Shown: positions 23,314 to 34,575 of the stretch, piece after piece | Numbering within the stretch: the first letter of the stretch is position 1 | Layout: each line of letters starts with the position of its first letter | Origin: Halictus rubicundus | Taxonomy: Eukaryota > Arthropoda > Insecta > Hymenoptera > Halictidae | Length of the DNA stretch: 64,000 bases | Direction: 5' to 3' | NCBI RefSeq assembly: GCF_050948215.1 | Contig: NC_135151.1 | Location: forward strand, 8,100,220-8,164,219 | Position numbers and translations under genes: made by a program | Notes under the pieces: generated by a model | Databases searched by the model: none | Told to the model about the DNA's origin: nothing | Seen by the model: only the letters and a program-made list of their open reading frames with translations

Positions 23314-26300
23314 GTAAGGGATGAAGGGAGGCATGGGGTAGATGAGTATAGGCTGAGACTGAAGGAGAATAAAGAAAGGGGTGGGGGAGAGGGCAGCTCC
23401 TGATACACATTAAAGCTCGGCCGATCGCGCCGGTACTCTTTTACCCAGGACTGCTTTAAACGGCCGAACCTACCCGTCGGATATACTTCTACGATACTGT
23501 CAACGAGATGAATCAGCCCCTGCGCAATCTCATCGTTTTATCAGCTACAACCGCGATCAGTTTGCTGATGTACACTTTATCCGAAACGTACCCGCAATGA
23601 TTGTTTCTATTACAAATTGATATTAGATTCCTCCACAGGAACAATTTGGTAGATACACCTCGGGCAAAAAGTATTCGATCAAACAAAATCAGGCATCTAC
23701 CGTTACAATTATTCATACGGTTGATGTGGAAAACATTTATAATATAATATTTAAGAAGAATAAGTAAACACGAACATTTCGAACGTTTTAATAGACTTTC
23801 TTGGAACCTCAAATTCGGTACTCTAGCAACGAATAAACGCGAGTTTTTCAATTTGTTTTTCGTATATGGATCGCAAGATTCCCTTGCGTCTTAACGTAAT
23901 TGTGTTGGATTCATTAAAATATAGTTTTTACAGAGGTTACAAAAGCAAATAAACATTTTTAGTTTTTATCTCATATTCCGTTTCTGAGATGTATTTTTGT
24001 ATTGGTCAAGTTGTCTTACAAATACACTGTGTTAATACATTATTACAACAAATTTTTCAAGACTGTAAGACTTTGTTTGACAGTCATATTCCTTCCTTGA
24101 TGTAGATACCAGAAAATTCTACAAAAATTCACAAACGAGAAGAGAAGATATATATGTATAAGCATACTTTTGTTAGCAATTACAGAACAACATAAACCAG
24201 AACGATATAATAATGAATAGGTTTGCACTATAATCTTTTGATTGTAATTTCAGACTTTCACTTTATCTGCGTCCGTCCACGATGCGCGCGCAGGGGTGCA
24301 TACACGTACGCGTGGCGCAAAAACAGAAACTGAAAGTGTATGCATGTGTAGAAATTAATGCAGGAGCGGATGAAAAGGGATATGGATAGCATGTAGCGAC
24401 GATTACGCGACGATGACGTGACGATGACGCTTCGTGAACAGACGTCTATTATTTTACATAGGTTGCAAACCGAAGCGTACAGCAAGCAATATTTTTTATA
24501 TAATTAAGGGGAAAAAGTTACCCTCTCTCTGCCAGTATCGGAGTATGCACGACAGAGACGAAAATTAGAATGGAGACACAAGTCTTGATCTGGCGACACT
24601 GGTCAGGACATGACGACACACACGCTACAGCCATACCAACGCAAACATACATCACACACGCCATAGTCATACCAACGTGCACATAAGTAAGAAACATTAT
24701 AGAAAATAGAAAAAATAATTATATCAATCTTTAACATCTTGAGAAATTGTTAGCGCATATTTTTACTTCATTAATATACATGTATGTAAAGCTATTCAAT
24801 CAATGGGGATCCAAAGTTGAACGATTCTTCAACAGGAATAAAATTTTGATCGCAAGTTAGAAGTGGATTCTCATTCGTTGGTATGGAAATTGATGCAGGA
24901 GTGTATACATCAAAATGTTACTATCCGAATAAATGATAACTATACTTTAACAGATATCAGCACTTACCATTTCAATTCTTTTGAAAAGGAATTTTTTAAC
25001 TAAACTTGATTTTATATTACCTAATCTATTTATTTATTTGAAAATAGCAGTTTACTGGGTTAAAGAAATACGAAACCATGATGGATGTTTGTTTTCCCAA
25101 CCTACTTCGCTTGGAAACACACGAGTCTTGCTGGTAGTCCCGTGTCAAGGTTGAACGTCAACAACCTCACATAAGTAATTTGTACTTAATTTGCAGAATT
25201 GAGAATAAACACTTCCAAACGAGACACACGTAATAGTATACATACATTAACATTTGTTAATGGAGTTCCAGTAGCGCATACGTATGGATGCGATGCTGTG
25301 TCCTCTTTGCTCTAGGATAATTTGAGCATCTAGTACACATTGACATTTGCAATGATGTGCGCGTGTGCGTAAATTTAAAGAGAAATTTCCGTATAGAAAA
25401 AAGCATTTCACCATCGTTACAATGATTCACATTGTTTTTTGAATGTAGCACGTCCCGCAGAGATGTACGAACGCAAACTTGTGCATCTAGACGCACAGCA
25501 GGAAGTTACAACGAAAGGAGTTTGGATCGCAAAACGCTGCATCCAGACGCGCTTAGGAACACTGAACCTTTACTGTAATATAAAAAATTAGATTTTACAT
25601 GAATTTACAAAGATTCGATATTACTGCCGCTTAGAAGGACTAAATTGAAAGAAGTACTGACTACGACTACTATGCCAGAAGTCAAGTTTAACACAGAGGT
25701 TAAGCTAAATAAAAACCTTATTTTACGCTGCTTCCTTCGTGATATACAGCTTGAGAGATTTCGAAACAAACGCCTAAACAAGGTTCTTTATGAGCATCGA
25801 TTCCAATCGAAGTGTGCGCGTCTTCGCTTGCACAAAACACGTCTATTTACGAACGCAGCTGGTAAACCTCGCACGTGCATCGGAGACGATCTCGTATAAA
25901 TATACCATTTTTAATAGAAGGAGGGTTAGGCGAAGCAGAATATCGATAACGCATGCCAGACGACGCGTGTGTAGACGTCGTTGGTCGAACCGCTTGTACT
26001 TATCCGAACAAAAGTGAAAAAACAACACACAAAGGCGGAGCTCTTACAAAATCCCGAACCGCTAGAAAAGAAACTGAGATCCTTTCAACCTTCATAATGA
26101 TTTATTTCCTATTTACTAACTTCATGAAAATGGTGAAATAACACGTAGATGCAGGGATGATTCTGCCAAGTGTGCCACTTAAATTACAAACTATTTGGTA
26201 AATGTTGTATGGTTTCAAGAATAGCATGCAATGTAATAACTAGTCTTTTCCTATTTCGTTTTTGTTTTTTATCAAGACATTAAAGTCACCTTGAGTTTCA

Positions 26301-26609
26301 TTATTGTAAAGGATCAATTTTAATCTTGTGGTTGAAGAGAGAATTGAACCCCGAATATGTTACGAACTTGGGCCGAGCGGTAGAGGTTTACAGAAGAATA
26401 CAGTAGACTCCCATATAACGCGATTAAAAAATTGTTTAAAAAGACAGTACATTTGTATCTTCTGTAGCAGTAAGGGAACAGTTTTCTTAAACAATTTTGT
26501 TCATGTATTTATTGTATATTTACTGCCACGATACATATACATTTATAGCTTTTATAAATAGTTTTTTGATTGTGTTATACGGGAATCTACTGTATGGTTT
26601 TTAATTGTT
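23314..26609. other. Noncoding stretch, possible intron
   Basis: Short tandem patches occur: GACGATGAC units at 24395-24430 and an ACAC-rich imperfect duplication (CATACCAACG twice) at 24590-24690. A 40-base segment at about 25505-25545 repeats 8957-9000. No coding sequence is recognised; the frames at 25645-26141 overlap one another in different frames. Confidence 0.5.
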
Positions 26610-26725
26610 AGTAGGCGCGCGGACGAACCTGATGCGAAATCGGGGAGCCGCATAGGTTGGAAAACAGTTCTTGGATTCCTGATGCGAAGTCAGGTGGCTC
26701 CAGGGATATGTTAGTAACGGCCTCG
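26610..26725 (-). repeat. Inverted copy of the 16926-17040 repeat
   Basis: CGCGGACGAACCTGATGCG, CGGGGAGCCGCATAGGTTGG and CTGATGCGAAGTCAGG correspond to blocks of 16926-17040 read on the other strand. Confidence 0.6.
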
Positions 26726-26884
26726 TAACTGTAATGTTATAAATTTAATTGGTAGGACCCGTGCGGTAAGATTTTTTCGTATAGAAACGGTCAATTAAAA
26801 ATGACTGGGTCTGAATGGTGGGTTATAATCAGATATAACTCAAAATCACCTTTTGACTGAAATGTATATTACAAGAAACTGTGG

Positions 26885-26985
26885 CGAACTTTTAGAAAAG
26901 AGTCCTTCTCCCGATTTCAATGACCTTGAAATATGTTGTAAAGGTCGCCATTCTGAAGAACATTTCCCTCTAAGGTTTTTCTCGG
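26885..26985 (+). repeat. Dispersed repeat with GATTTCAATGACCTTG core
   Basis: CCGATTTCAATGACCTTGAA and the following AAAGGTCGCCATTCTGAAG are related to the minus strand of 12780-12900. The 86-codon frame at 26853-27113 crosses it and has no other support. Confidence 0.55.
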
Positions 26986-27834
26986 TCGCCTTTAAATGTT
27001 TAAAATATTTCATTGTGTATTTACTACAATCACAATTGAAGAGTTCGATAAAACTGAATTTTAATAACGGATCGCTATTAAATTGTATTTATGCTATAGA
27101 TCAAAACAATTGATGTATGCCTGCAATCCAAACATCTCCGTTGCCGACTCTTTGTGTGTTTTGATCGTAGTTTTTTCAACGGATTAGTTCCACCCACTTT
27201 ACACGCATTTAGGCGTACTGTCATCGACGTTTTCAATGACTATTCGAGCAAGGCACTCCAGGGCAAAACCGTATACCTACACGCGCGCGCGCACACACAC
27301 ATGCACATATACCTCTGGCTCCTTATTGAGACTCTCATCGATTAACTCGAACTGTGCTAGCTGCCGGGGAAAGCACCAACTATTCCGATAATGCTGATCG
27401 TCAGCCACACGGAAACGATCGTGCGCCGTTAGGGAAAGGGCATCGGTTTGTTTGAGGATGGCATTAATTAAAGGAAATAATTGTGACCGTGAAGAAAAAG
27501 ATAGATAGCAGATACTCTTATGGGTAGAAATTGAACGAGTTTTAATAACATTTAACGTAATAATGATCGAGCTTTGAACTGTACACAGAGAAAATTGAAT
27601 CGCACGTTTTCTATGTATATGCATACATACTTACACTTTTGTGCACATCTTACACTAATTAAGATCTTACGTTAAGATATGTCGAGTACGAAATATTCGG
27701 TAAAATATCTTGAGGCGACATTTTGGAGAAGGAAAACAAAAGTCATGTACTATTAATAACAAAAAATAATTTGATTGTGGGATTTACATTTTTGACACGC
27801 AATAATAGAAATATTTTTCCTGTAGAATTTTATA
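26986..27834. other. Noncoding spacer with a CG/CA microsatellite
   Basis: A CACGCGCGCGCGCACACACA tract lies at about 27281-27300. No gene is recognised. Confidence 0.5.
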
Positions 27835-28035
27835 CAGGGTGTCCCATAAAAGTTGGACTTCCTTGAAAGGGGTGATTCCTGAAGTCACTCGAAGTAACTC
27901 TTTTCTGTGCCAAAACGTTCTCCGCGGCTTTTTTGAGGAGTCATTAACGAAAAACAAGGACCAATCAGAGCGCGGACACAGCGGAGAACGTTTTCGCAAA
28001 AGAAAATGTTACTTCGAGTGACCTCAGGAAACGCC
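27835..28035 (+). mobile_element. CAGGGTG-tip MITE, CCAATCAG family, truncated right end
   Basis: It opens CAGGGTGTCCCATAAAAGTT with TA outside. The body is a palindrome: GAAGTCACTCGAAGTAACTC on the left and GTTACTTCGAGTGACCTCAG on the right, around a centre holding GGACCAATCAGAGCGCGG at 27958. The right CACCCTG tip is missing. Short frames on both strands are by-products of the palindrome. Confidence 0.75.
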
Positions 28036-28380
28036 TCGTTAAAACACATTAGACGCGTATAATAGACACAGTCAGGGATCACACACTTCATACGCACTAA
28101 CTATACTCACTAAACACACTCATACACCGTTCTGGACACACGTTAGACACCCGCACATTAAATACATAATACATATGTATACTGACCACACAATTTGCAC
28201 ATACTGAAGGTCCAAATAATTAGATATAAACACGTGCATTAGATACACATACTTATTAGACACACATTAGATGTACCTAGATATTAGTATAGACATTAGA
28301 TACATATACATATTAGGCACATGCATTAGATGTGTACACACAAATTAGATACACACACTGATCACACTTGAGATGCACGA
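28036..28380. repeat. Degenerate minisatellite of CATTAGATACACA-like units
   Basis: Units such as CATTAGATACACAT, CATTAGATGTAC, CATTAGATACATAT and AATTAGATACACAC repeat irregularly at 12-20 base spacing, blending into simple ACAC sequence at the left. Confidence 0.7.
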
Positions 28381-28495
28381 CAGACTGTGGATTGGGTCTG
28401 ACAATAAGTTATTCTAAAATTGGCGATAGTTTGCCATTTAAAGTTCAATAAACGCGCACAAAAAATTGCAGATGAGGTACTGAGAGATCATTACA

Positions 28496-28805
28496 CAGGG
28501 TATCCCAAAAATTTTGTACTTCCTTGAAAGGGTTGATCCTTCAGGTCATTTGAAGTAACTTTTTCCGGTGCAAAAATTTTCTCCGCGTCTTTGTTTAGGA
28601 GTTATTATAATGAAAAACACGGAGCAATCAGAGCGCGGCTACAGCAAACGGATACCGGATCGGCCAATGCCAACGCCACGTTCAGCGGGACTTGTCGCCG
28701 AGCCAGAATTCGACCGCGGTAGCAACGCCCTGATTGGTCCTTGTTTTTTCGTTAATAACTTCTTAAAAAAGCCGCGGAAAATATGTGTCCAAAGGAAACG
28801 GCTAC
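28496..28805 (+). mobile_element. CAGGGTG-tip MITE, longer member of the CCAATCAG family
   Basis: It opens CAGGGTATCCCAAAAATTTT, follows the family order (CTTCCTTGAAAGGG, TCATTTGAAGTAACTTTTTC), and has GAGCAATCAGAGCGCGG at 28622 and the inverted TGATTGGTCC at 28731. The right CACCCTG tip is lost and another repeat abuts it. The 127-codon frame at 28568-28951 lies wholly within these repeats and is not a gene. Confidence 0.75.
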
Positions 28806-28824
28806 TCTACGAACCCGAGAAATA

Positions 28825-28950
28825 TGGGTCACTTTCAAATGATCATAACTCCGGCAAAAATTGTTGCATCGATATCGTTAAAAAATTATTTCAAAGCATG
28901 AAGTCTCTACTTTCACATGCTTTTTCAAATTTTGGAACGCCCTATTTATA
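28825..28950 (-). repeat. Inverted copy of the 18830-19045 repeat
   Basis: ATGATCATAACTCCGGCAAA and TTGTTGCATCGATATCGTT are the complement of blocks at 18960-19010. Confidence 0.7.
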
Positions 28951-30803
28951 ACAGTAACTTAAAATAGACATCATTTTGTTCGAAAGTGTCTTAGAAAAAA
29001 ATAAAAAACGAAATTAACATCATTACAAGAGAGAAACATCATTACAATTTACATATTTTTTACAACGAATTAGTAGTCTTTTTTCTCGATTATGGTGAAA
29101 AAAGGTTCTGGCGTTCGATCAATTCTTCAACAACGGCCTTCAAGGCTTTTTCATTTACATGCAAAACATCTCAGTGACCACCCCTTCCTCAATATTAGCA
29201 TTTTACGTGAATACATGACTTTACGATCAAAACTTAAACCTCCATTACCAAAAAAAAGATATATAATATTTTCCTACTGCACAGAAGCTACAAGACATCT
29301 ATTTTCTTTTTTAATAATTTTATAGAGTTGAGAACAATGCAATAATATTACTAAATTTTTTTAATGTTTTTACTGTTCTGCATTCGATCTATTCAGTCAT
29401 GTCATAAATGCGTAAAATCCGCAGTCTAGTTATTGGTGTTACGATCTTTAATGAGTATATTCACACACTCCCAAACAATCGCTGCTTGCTGTTCGTTTTA
29501 GATTCTGATATCGATCAATTAATATGTTCATTAAAACTTCAAAAGCCTGGCATGACTTTCACCTAAACAAAGGGATCGAACGAGACTATGGGGCAAGTAA
29601 GGTGAAACGAATTTCAGTACGGAAATTACCTTGCCACGTAAGGTGGCACACGTCCCGACACCTACGATAATGATCGTCTCTCAGGAGACATTCGCGCTAC
29701 GAATACACATTCGATCGTAGATACATATGAGCATGGAAAGATACAATTGTATAGGGAGGTATATCGCTCATTTGTGATATTCCATTAGAGAATACAGCTC
29801 AAAAATTACGAATATTAACTAACAAGGGAGTCTATAGAAGTGTTAAAATTTTCATAAAAATATTTGATGCATACTTCTTTTTAGCTGCTAGTATTCGATT
29901 ATCAAAATTCATTACCAAATAAAGGGAAATAAATTATACGGCCACGAAAACTAACTAACACGTTTCTAAATATAACAAACATTATTAATAAATCGATAAT
30001 TGCGTGTAAACAAACGTTGCGTACGTTTATCAAAACTCCTATATAAGTGCAACATTTTTGGGACACCCTGTATAATGCGAAGTGCCAACTGGACCGTTAA
30101 TATATTATTCTGATCTTCTCTTTTACGGTTGTTTTTACAGTTCATCACAAATAATGTATGAACAATGTATTTTCACGGTAAAAATTGGAAAAAAGAAAGT
30201 AAAATTTCATATCCACGTGATTAGATTCTATACCACACTGTAGACCGAAAAAGTAAGTCGTGCGAATGCCACAGAAAATTAAGGTCATGACAGATTTTGC
30301 GCAGCAGATTGAAGCTCTTGTTAGGATCATTAATTGCCTGCTTCAATCTCGACGGCGGCGCACGACAAATTCTCAATCGATGCCTGAAACTCGCGAATTT
30401 CTGCAATACTCTCAACGCGTTCACCTAGAAAAGCATATCCAAAACACGGGCATGGGAATAAAAGCATTCGGCAAATGGTTTCTGCATCATGAACCGCGGG
30501 TATCGTAATCAGCAACTATTTGAAAGGAAATGCGAACCCGTCTCGAGATCGACATTGTTTGGCGGACCGAGTTTAAAAGGTTAATCGAGCAGATGACATT
30601 GAAAGATATCAATTTTGAAACTTTTCTGCGAAATATCTCCCTCTCACAGTCGTCGCTACAAAGCAATCTTAAACTTGAACCACGTATAACCATTTCAGTT
30701 TACAACAAAGTGTATTCATTTCTGTACGTAATCTATACATTGTTGTACACCGACAACGTCATTTCATATCTTCCACCCTGTTGAAACATCCTAAAATCCT
30801 GTT
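28951..30803. other. Noncoding stretch with single transposon tips
   Basis: A GCGTAAAATCCGCAGTCTAG tip lies at 29410-29429 (compare 12909-13001). A lone right tip, TTTTTGGGACACCCTGTATA, ends at about 30072. The small frames at 30145-30784 overlap on both strands and are not recognisable. Confidence 0.5.
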
Positions 30804-31305
30804 CTGAAATAAAAAAACTTTTGAAATGCTGATTTCTTGTAGAAGTTATGAGATACTAAATTTATATTTTTACAGTTTTAGCATCTCGTTATGGTTGTTG
30901 ACATATAATTTTTTCCGATTTTTCAAAGTGGGGGCACATAGTTAAAAAAATTAAAAGCCAATATTTTTTACCTTTTCCATGCCTGTACAAGTACCACGTT
31001 CATATGACTCATATAATTAATTTCTTGGATGGATATTATATCAAATTTTAAATATAGGGAGAGTAGGGGGTTAAGAACTCTTCCATGGAAATATATGGAT
31101 ATAATTTGGAATTTGATATAAAAAATAATGGCTTTTAATTTTTTTAACTATGTGCCCCCACTTTGAAAAGTCGGAAAAAATTATATGTTAACTACCATAA
31201 CGAGTTGATTAGACGGTAAAAATATAAACTTAGTATCTCATAACTTCTACAAGAAATCGGCATTTCAGAAGATTTCTTATTTCGTAAAATTTGGTTTCGA
31301 AACTG
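30804..31305. mobile_element. Foldback element, about 190-bp arms, 500 bp
   Basis: The outer left TGAAATGCTGATTTCTTGTA returns inverted as TACAAGAAATCGGCATTTCA on the right. Inner blocks agree as well: GTGGGGGCACATAGTTAAAA on the left and TTTTAACTATGTGCCCCCAC on the right. The arms diverge towards the centre (about 31000-31090). There is no coding capacity. A single-arm fragment lies at 12098-12172. Confidence 0.85.
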
Positions 31306-32205
31306 TACGGAAAGTATACGGTTCCATTTGAAAAATCAAAGTTGATCTGTATTAGTTCTTAACGCGTCAATCTACAAAAAAAACTAATGCACAACGTCAG
31401 TATATGCATCTCTTGAATGTTTTATCTCCATCCAAACATTTCTCACTACGAATAATAATAATGACGTAAATCAAGGTGGTTATATCTGGTAAACCTCCAG
31501 CTGTACGGTCACAGTGATAAATGCTTCATTTATTTGAACGAATATTTCCTACCAGGGGTGTATTTCCATTTAAGCCATTTGTTATTCGAACAATTTCGAA
31601 CAGGTTACACAATACGTACAGTATAGGGGATGTTCACGTTATTATTGTCCAACTTTCTTCTCGAAAAAATGACAGATTTTAATTATTTATAGTTATAGTA
31701 TCCTTCCAGAAATTGAGGTCACTTGACGTTTTTGTACCATATGAACGTGCCTTTCAAGATGAAATGAAATATGTAGTACACAATCACCTTTACAGTTATG
31801 GAAGATCAGGAATGTAAAAAATAGTTTGCATACGACAATGCTGTATTTTTTAACTCATTTGGTTGATGCGACTACATATCGTATTCAAAATAATTACCGT
31901 TATTAAATATGCATTTCTGAGCTTTCTCAATTAAACTTTTGGTGTGTCTGTTAATGTTTTTCTAAGTATTAATGAGCAAGAAATATATAAAAAATAACAC
32001 ACTTTCTCTAAAATCCGGTCTTTTCTATCGTTTACTTAAAAATGTGAACTTGAAGGAATCGAATGTCTGAACTTACAAGAATCGATATTGCCAGAAGATT
32101 CTCGAAAAATCAATATCTCCTTGGAAACGATTTCTTTTGTTCCAATTGATCAGCCTTGATCGAATACATTGTATGCTGCGAGAGCAGAGTTTTCTCGACG
32201 AAATC
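31306..32205. other. Noncoding AT-rich spacer
   Basis: No gene or repeat unit is recognised. Confidence 0.5.
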
Positions 32206-32391
32206 GCATTGAAATCGCAGTATTATTTTAAGTATTATCTTAAGAATGTTAGGCACGCGAACTTGGCGAATTTTTAAAGTCAATTTTCGTGAAAACGACC
32301 CGTCAAATGAAAAAACTTTATTGTGTATTTTCGACTTATTTTCCCATGTAAAATCATCCCCTCCACGTTTATACCATTTTGGGACACCCTG
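32206..32391 (-). mobile_element. CAGGGTG-tip element fragment, ACATGAGAAAATAAGTCG family
   Basis: It ends ATTTTGGGACACCCTG at 32391, followed by TA. TTTTCGACTTATTTTCCCAT and ATCATCCCCTCCACG match the right half of 34049-34400. The left end was not found, so it is probably truncated. AAATCGCAGTATTATTTT at 32212 also occurs at about 20264. Confidence 0.65.
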
Positions 32392-32871
32392 TAGACATAT
32401 GGAATGAAATAGTTTACGACACTTTAAAGTCGTTTTTTAATAGAACGGTTGACTCGAGACCTATAGTTCCTTTAAAACTTTTGTTTTTCGCGATGAGTAC
32501 TATAGGATGCAATCAAACAATTTTTGCCGATCCTAAGGTGTAGAATCACGGTGTAACGGTTTTTCCACATCATATCTTAACACGCTGTATATACGTGAAA
32601 CTATTCAAACGAAAAGTACGTGTTATTAAGACAAAGTCTCGTGGCCAGCCATAAAAACAGAGGAAAAGATGTACCCGTTTACATCGGTACCCGAGTATAA
32701 AGAAGTATACGAATTAAAATACGGATGCATTAGTTATACGTAAATATGTGTGTACGTGTATCCTCAATAAACTTCCAAAGCCGTGATCTCTAATATGTTT
32801 CGCGATACGCCGGATTTATCGTGGCATCGACAAATCACAGGTTTTTCGTTTTTATCTGCGCAGAAGCAAGT
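32392..32871. other. Noncoding spacer
   Basis: A CACGCTGTATATA near 32580 may be a decayed CACCCTG tip preceded by a 20072-like region. No gene is recognised. Confidence 0.4.
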
Positions 32872-33480
32872 TATATATATAAATCAGGGGTGGGAGAGGT
32901 GATCGCCGCTCGAGACGGAAGAAATATCCATCGAGGCAGGGCTGGGCAGGCAGGCAGGCCCATTGCGTCGCGTCGGGGAGACCACTTCCATCTGGTTGCG
33001 CTGTAGCCGTGTTAAACGCTGTTTCCATAGTAGCAGAAACTTTATTACCAGTTGTAGCCGTCACGTCGATCGGCAACGCGCGTGCCTACTCGTCCGCACT
33101 CGATACAACACCGAAACAACGAAGGGGAGATACGGGAATAACACGGGCGAACGCTAAATCAGAAATGAATTCGCTCGTTTCTAGCGGGCCGGCTGATACC
33201 GTATCCCGCCGCCGCCGCCGTCTGCTACCGTTATTTCATGCGGCTGAATCTCTTTTGTCGAGTCATCGCACGCGCCGTCGCCACTTGCCGCCCTGCACCC
33301 GTGACCTATATATGTGCGTACGACACCAAACGATTCGTTTTGTTTCGTTTCACTTCGTCTCGCTTCCTTCCCTTTCGCCGCCAAGTCGCTACGTGAATCG
33401 AAAATACTTTGAATTGTACATTCCGTTTGCAACTCTTTTACACGTTTTATCGTGTCCCAAGAGACTGTACTAATGAAAAG
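32872..33480 (+). promoter_or_regulatory. TATA box followed by GC-rich block: candidate promoter and 5' exon
   Basis: TATATATATAAA at 32872-32883 is followed immediately by GC-rich DNA (AATCAGGGGTGGGAGAGG onward) that stays GC- and CpG-rich to about 33330. It contains a GGCA tetranucleotide run (32945-32960) and five CCG triplets (33206-33220). The 154-codon frame at 33009-33473 and the 111-codon minus frame at 33181-33516 share the block and are unrecognised. No strong donor is seen, so the extent of any exon is unknown. Reading it as a core promoter is an inference. Confidence 0.35.
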
Positions 33481-34048
33481 CTTCATTCTGATGTTCTCTT
33501 GAACATCCATAGTCATTCATCCTAAAAACTTACACAATTCGAAACATTGCGTACTTTCAGAATTGTTCAAGTGCGCATTTCGGTTTTTCATTTTCGAAAA
33601 CTCGATCTTCTTTGCAATTTTTCTTTAAGTACGAGTGTTGTAGAATATGCGCGCAAAAGGATTCGTTCGAATTCGTATATTTGTAGTAGTTGTAGTTACA
33701 GGCGTTTGAAGAACGCAACTCGCATTTCATGTGTAATTCATAGTCGAATCTTTAAACGCGTTTCTCTCGAAACCACTTTTTTCGAAATTGTTGTTGCGAT
33801 ATCTCAAGTTCTACTTGACTTGAAACTTTTGGAAGACGTTCAGCATGTATCCTATTATCGCATGAACCAAAATTTTTAAAATCTCGGAAAATATCGGCAT
33901 TTTGTAAATAATCAAGATTTTTAATTTATTTTGTTTCAGACCATAGCCACATTCGTACCGATAAATATACTTGCGCAGTTGTTTGTTATCGATCAGCAGG
34001 AGGACCCGGATCGCGGTAAAATATAAAAATTCCCTGTAGAAGTATATA
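33481..34048. other. Noncoding spacer with a TTTAAACGCGTTTCTCTCGA motif
   Basis: The motif at 33751-33775 recurs as TTTAAACGCGTTTTTCTCGA at 56070-56093 inside a TTAA-bounded element, so part of this stretch is probably an old copy of that family. Confidence 0.45.
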
Positions 34049-34400
34049 CAGGGTGTCCCACTATTGATGGTACAACAGTGGTGGGGTGATTCTACATGAG
34101 AAAATAAGTCGAATGTACGGAATAAATTTTTTTCGTTTGATGCTTTGTTTTTGAAAAAATCGAGTTTAAAGATCCGTCGGGTTCACGTGCTATAATATAT
34201 GCAGGAAGTAGAATTGATTGGTCATGATCAGACAAGTGTGAAGATACCTATCGAATATCATGCGTATTCGCTGTATTTTTAAAGCCAATTTTCTCGGAAA
34301 CGAAGCTTCAAATGAAAACATTTTATACTATATTTTCGACTTATTTTCTCAGGTAGAATCACCCCCTCTACGGTTGTACCATCAATATCGGGACACCCTG
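34049..34400. mobile_element. CAGGGTG-tip MITE with both ends, 352 bp
   Basis: It starts CAGGGTGTCCCACTATTGAT and ends ATCAATATCGGGACACCCTG. The inverted ends continue for about 50 bases (GGTACAAC; GGGTGATTCTACATGAG on the left, and CTCAGGTAGAATCACCCC on the right). TA stands before the left end; the right end is followed by AA, so the target duplication is not intact. The 61-codon frame inside is a by-product. Confidence 0.8.
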
Positions 34401-34404
34401 AATA

Positions 34405-34575
34405 ATTTATATAATTTTCATTACCTTTACTTAAAAAAAAAATAACTTACGTACTCCAAAATGGCCACAAATACGTGTGCAAAATCCTAATCCAAAAAGT
34501 TCAACCTTAGTTCTTCTAAAAAAAGTTTCTAAAAATTGATGAAAAGGCGGCCTCGAAGCCAGAATACCCCCTTAA
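34405..34575 (-). repeat. TTAA-ended GGTATTCTGG repeat
   Basis: On the minus strand it starts TTAAGGGGGTATTCTGG at 34575 and matches 6665-6825 throughout. It abuts the MITE at 34049-34400, which may have inserted into it. Confidence 0.65.

Noticed and set aside
28036..28380. CATTAGATACACA array as a CRISPR-like array
   Set aside because: The units are irregular in length and sequence, there are no constant spacers, and the genome is eukaryotic.
28568..28951. 127-codon frame as a gene
   Set aside because: It is made entirely of a CAGGGTG MITE and an adjoining dispersed repeat.
32386..32400. ACCCTGTAGA as a miR-10-like sequence
   Set aside because: It is the CACCCTG transposon tip followed by its TA target; the match ends after ten bases.
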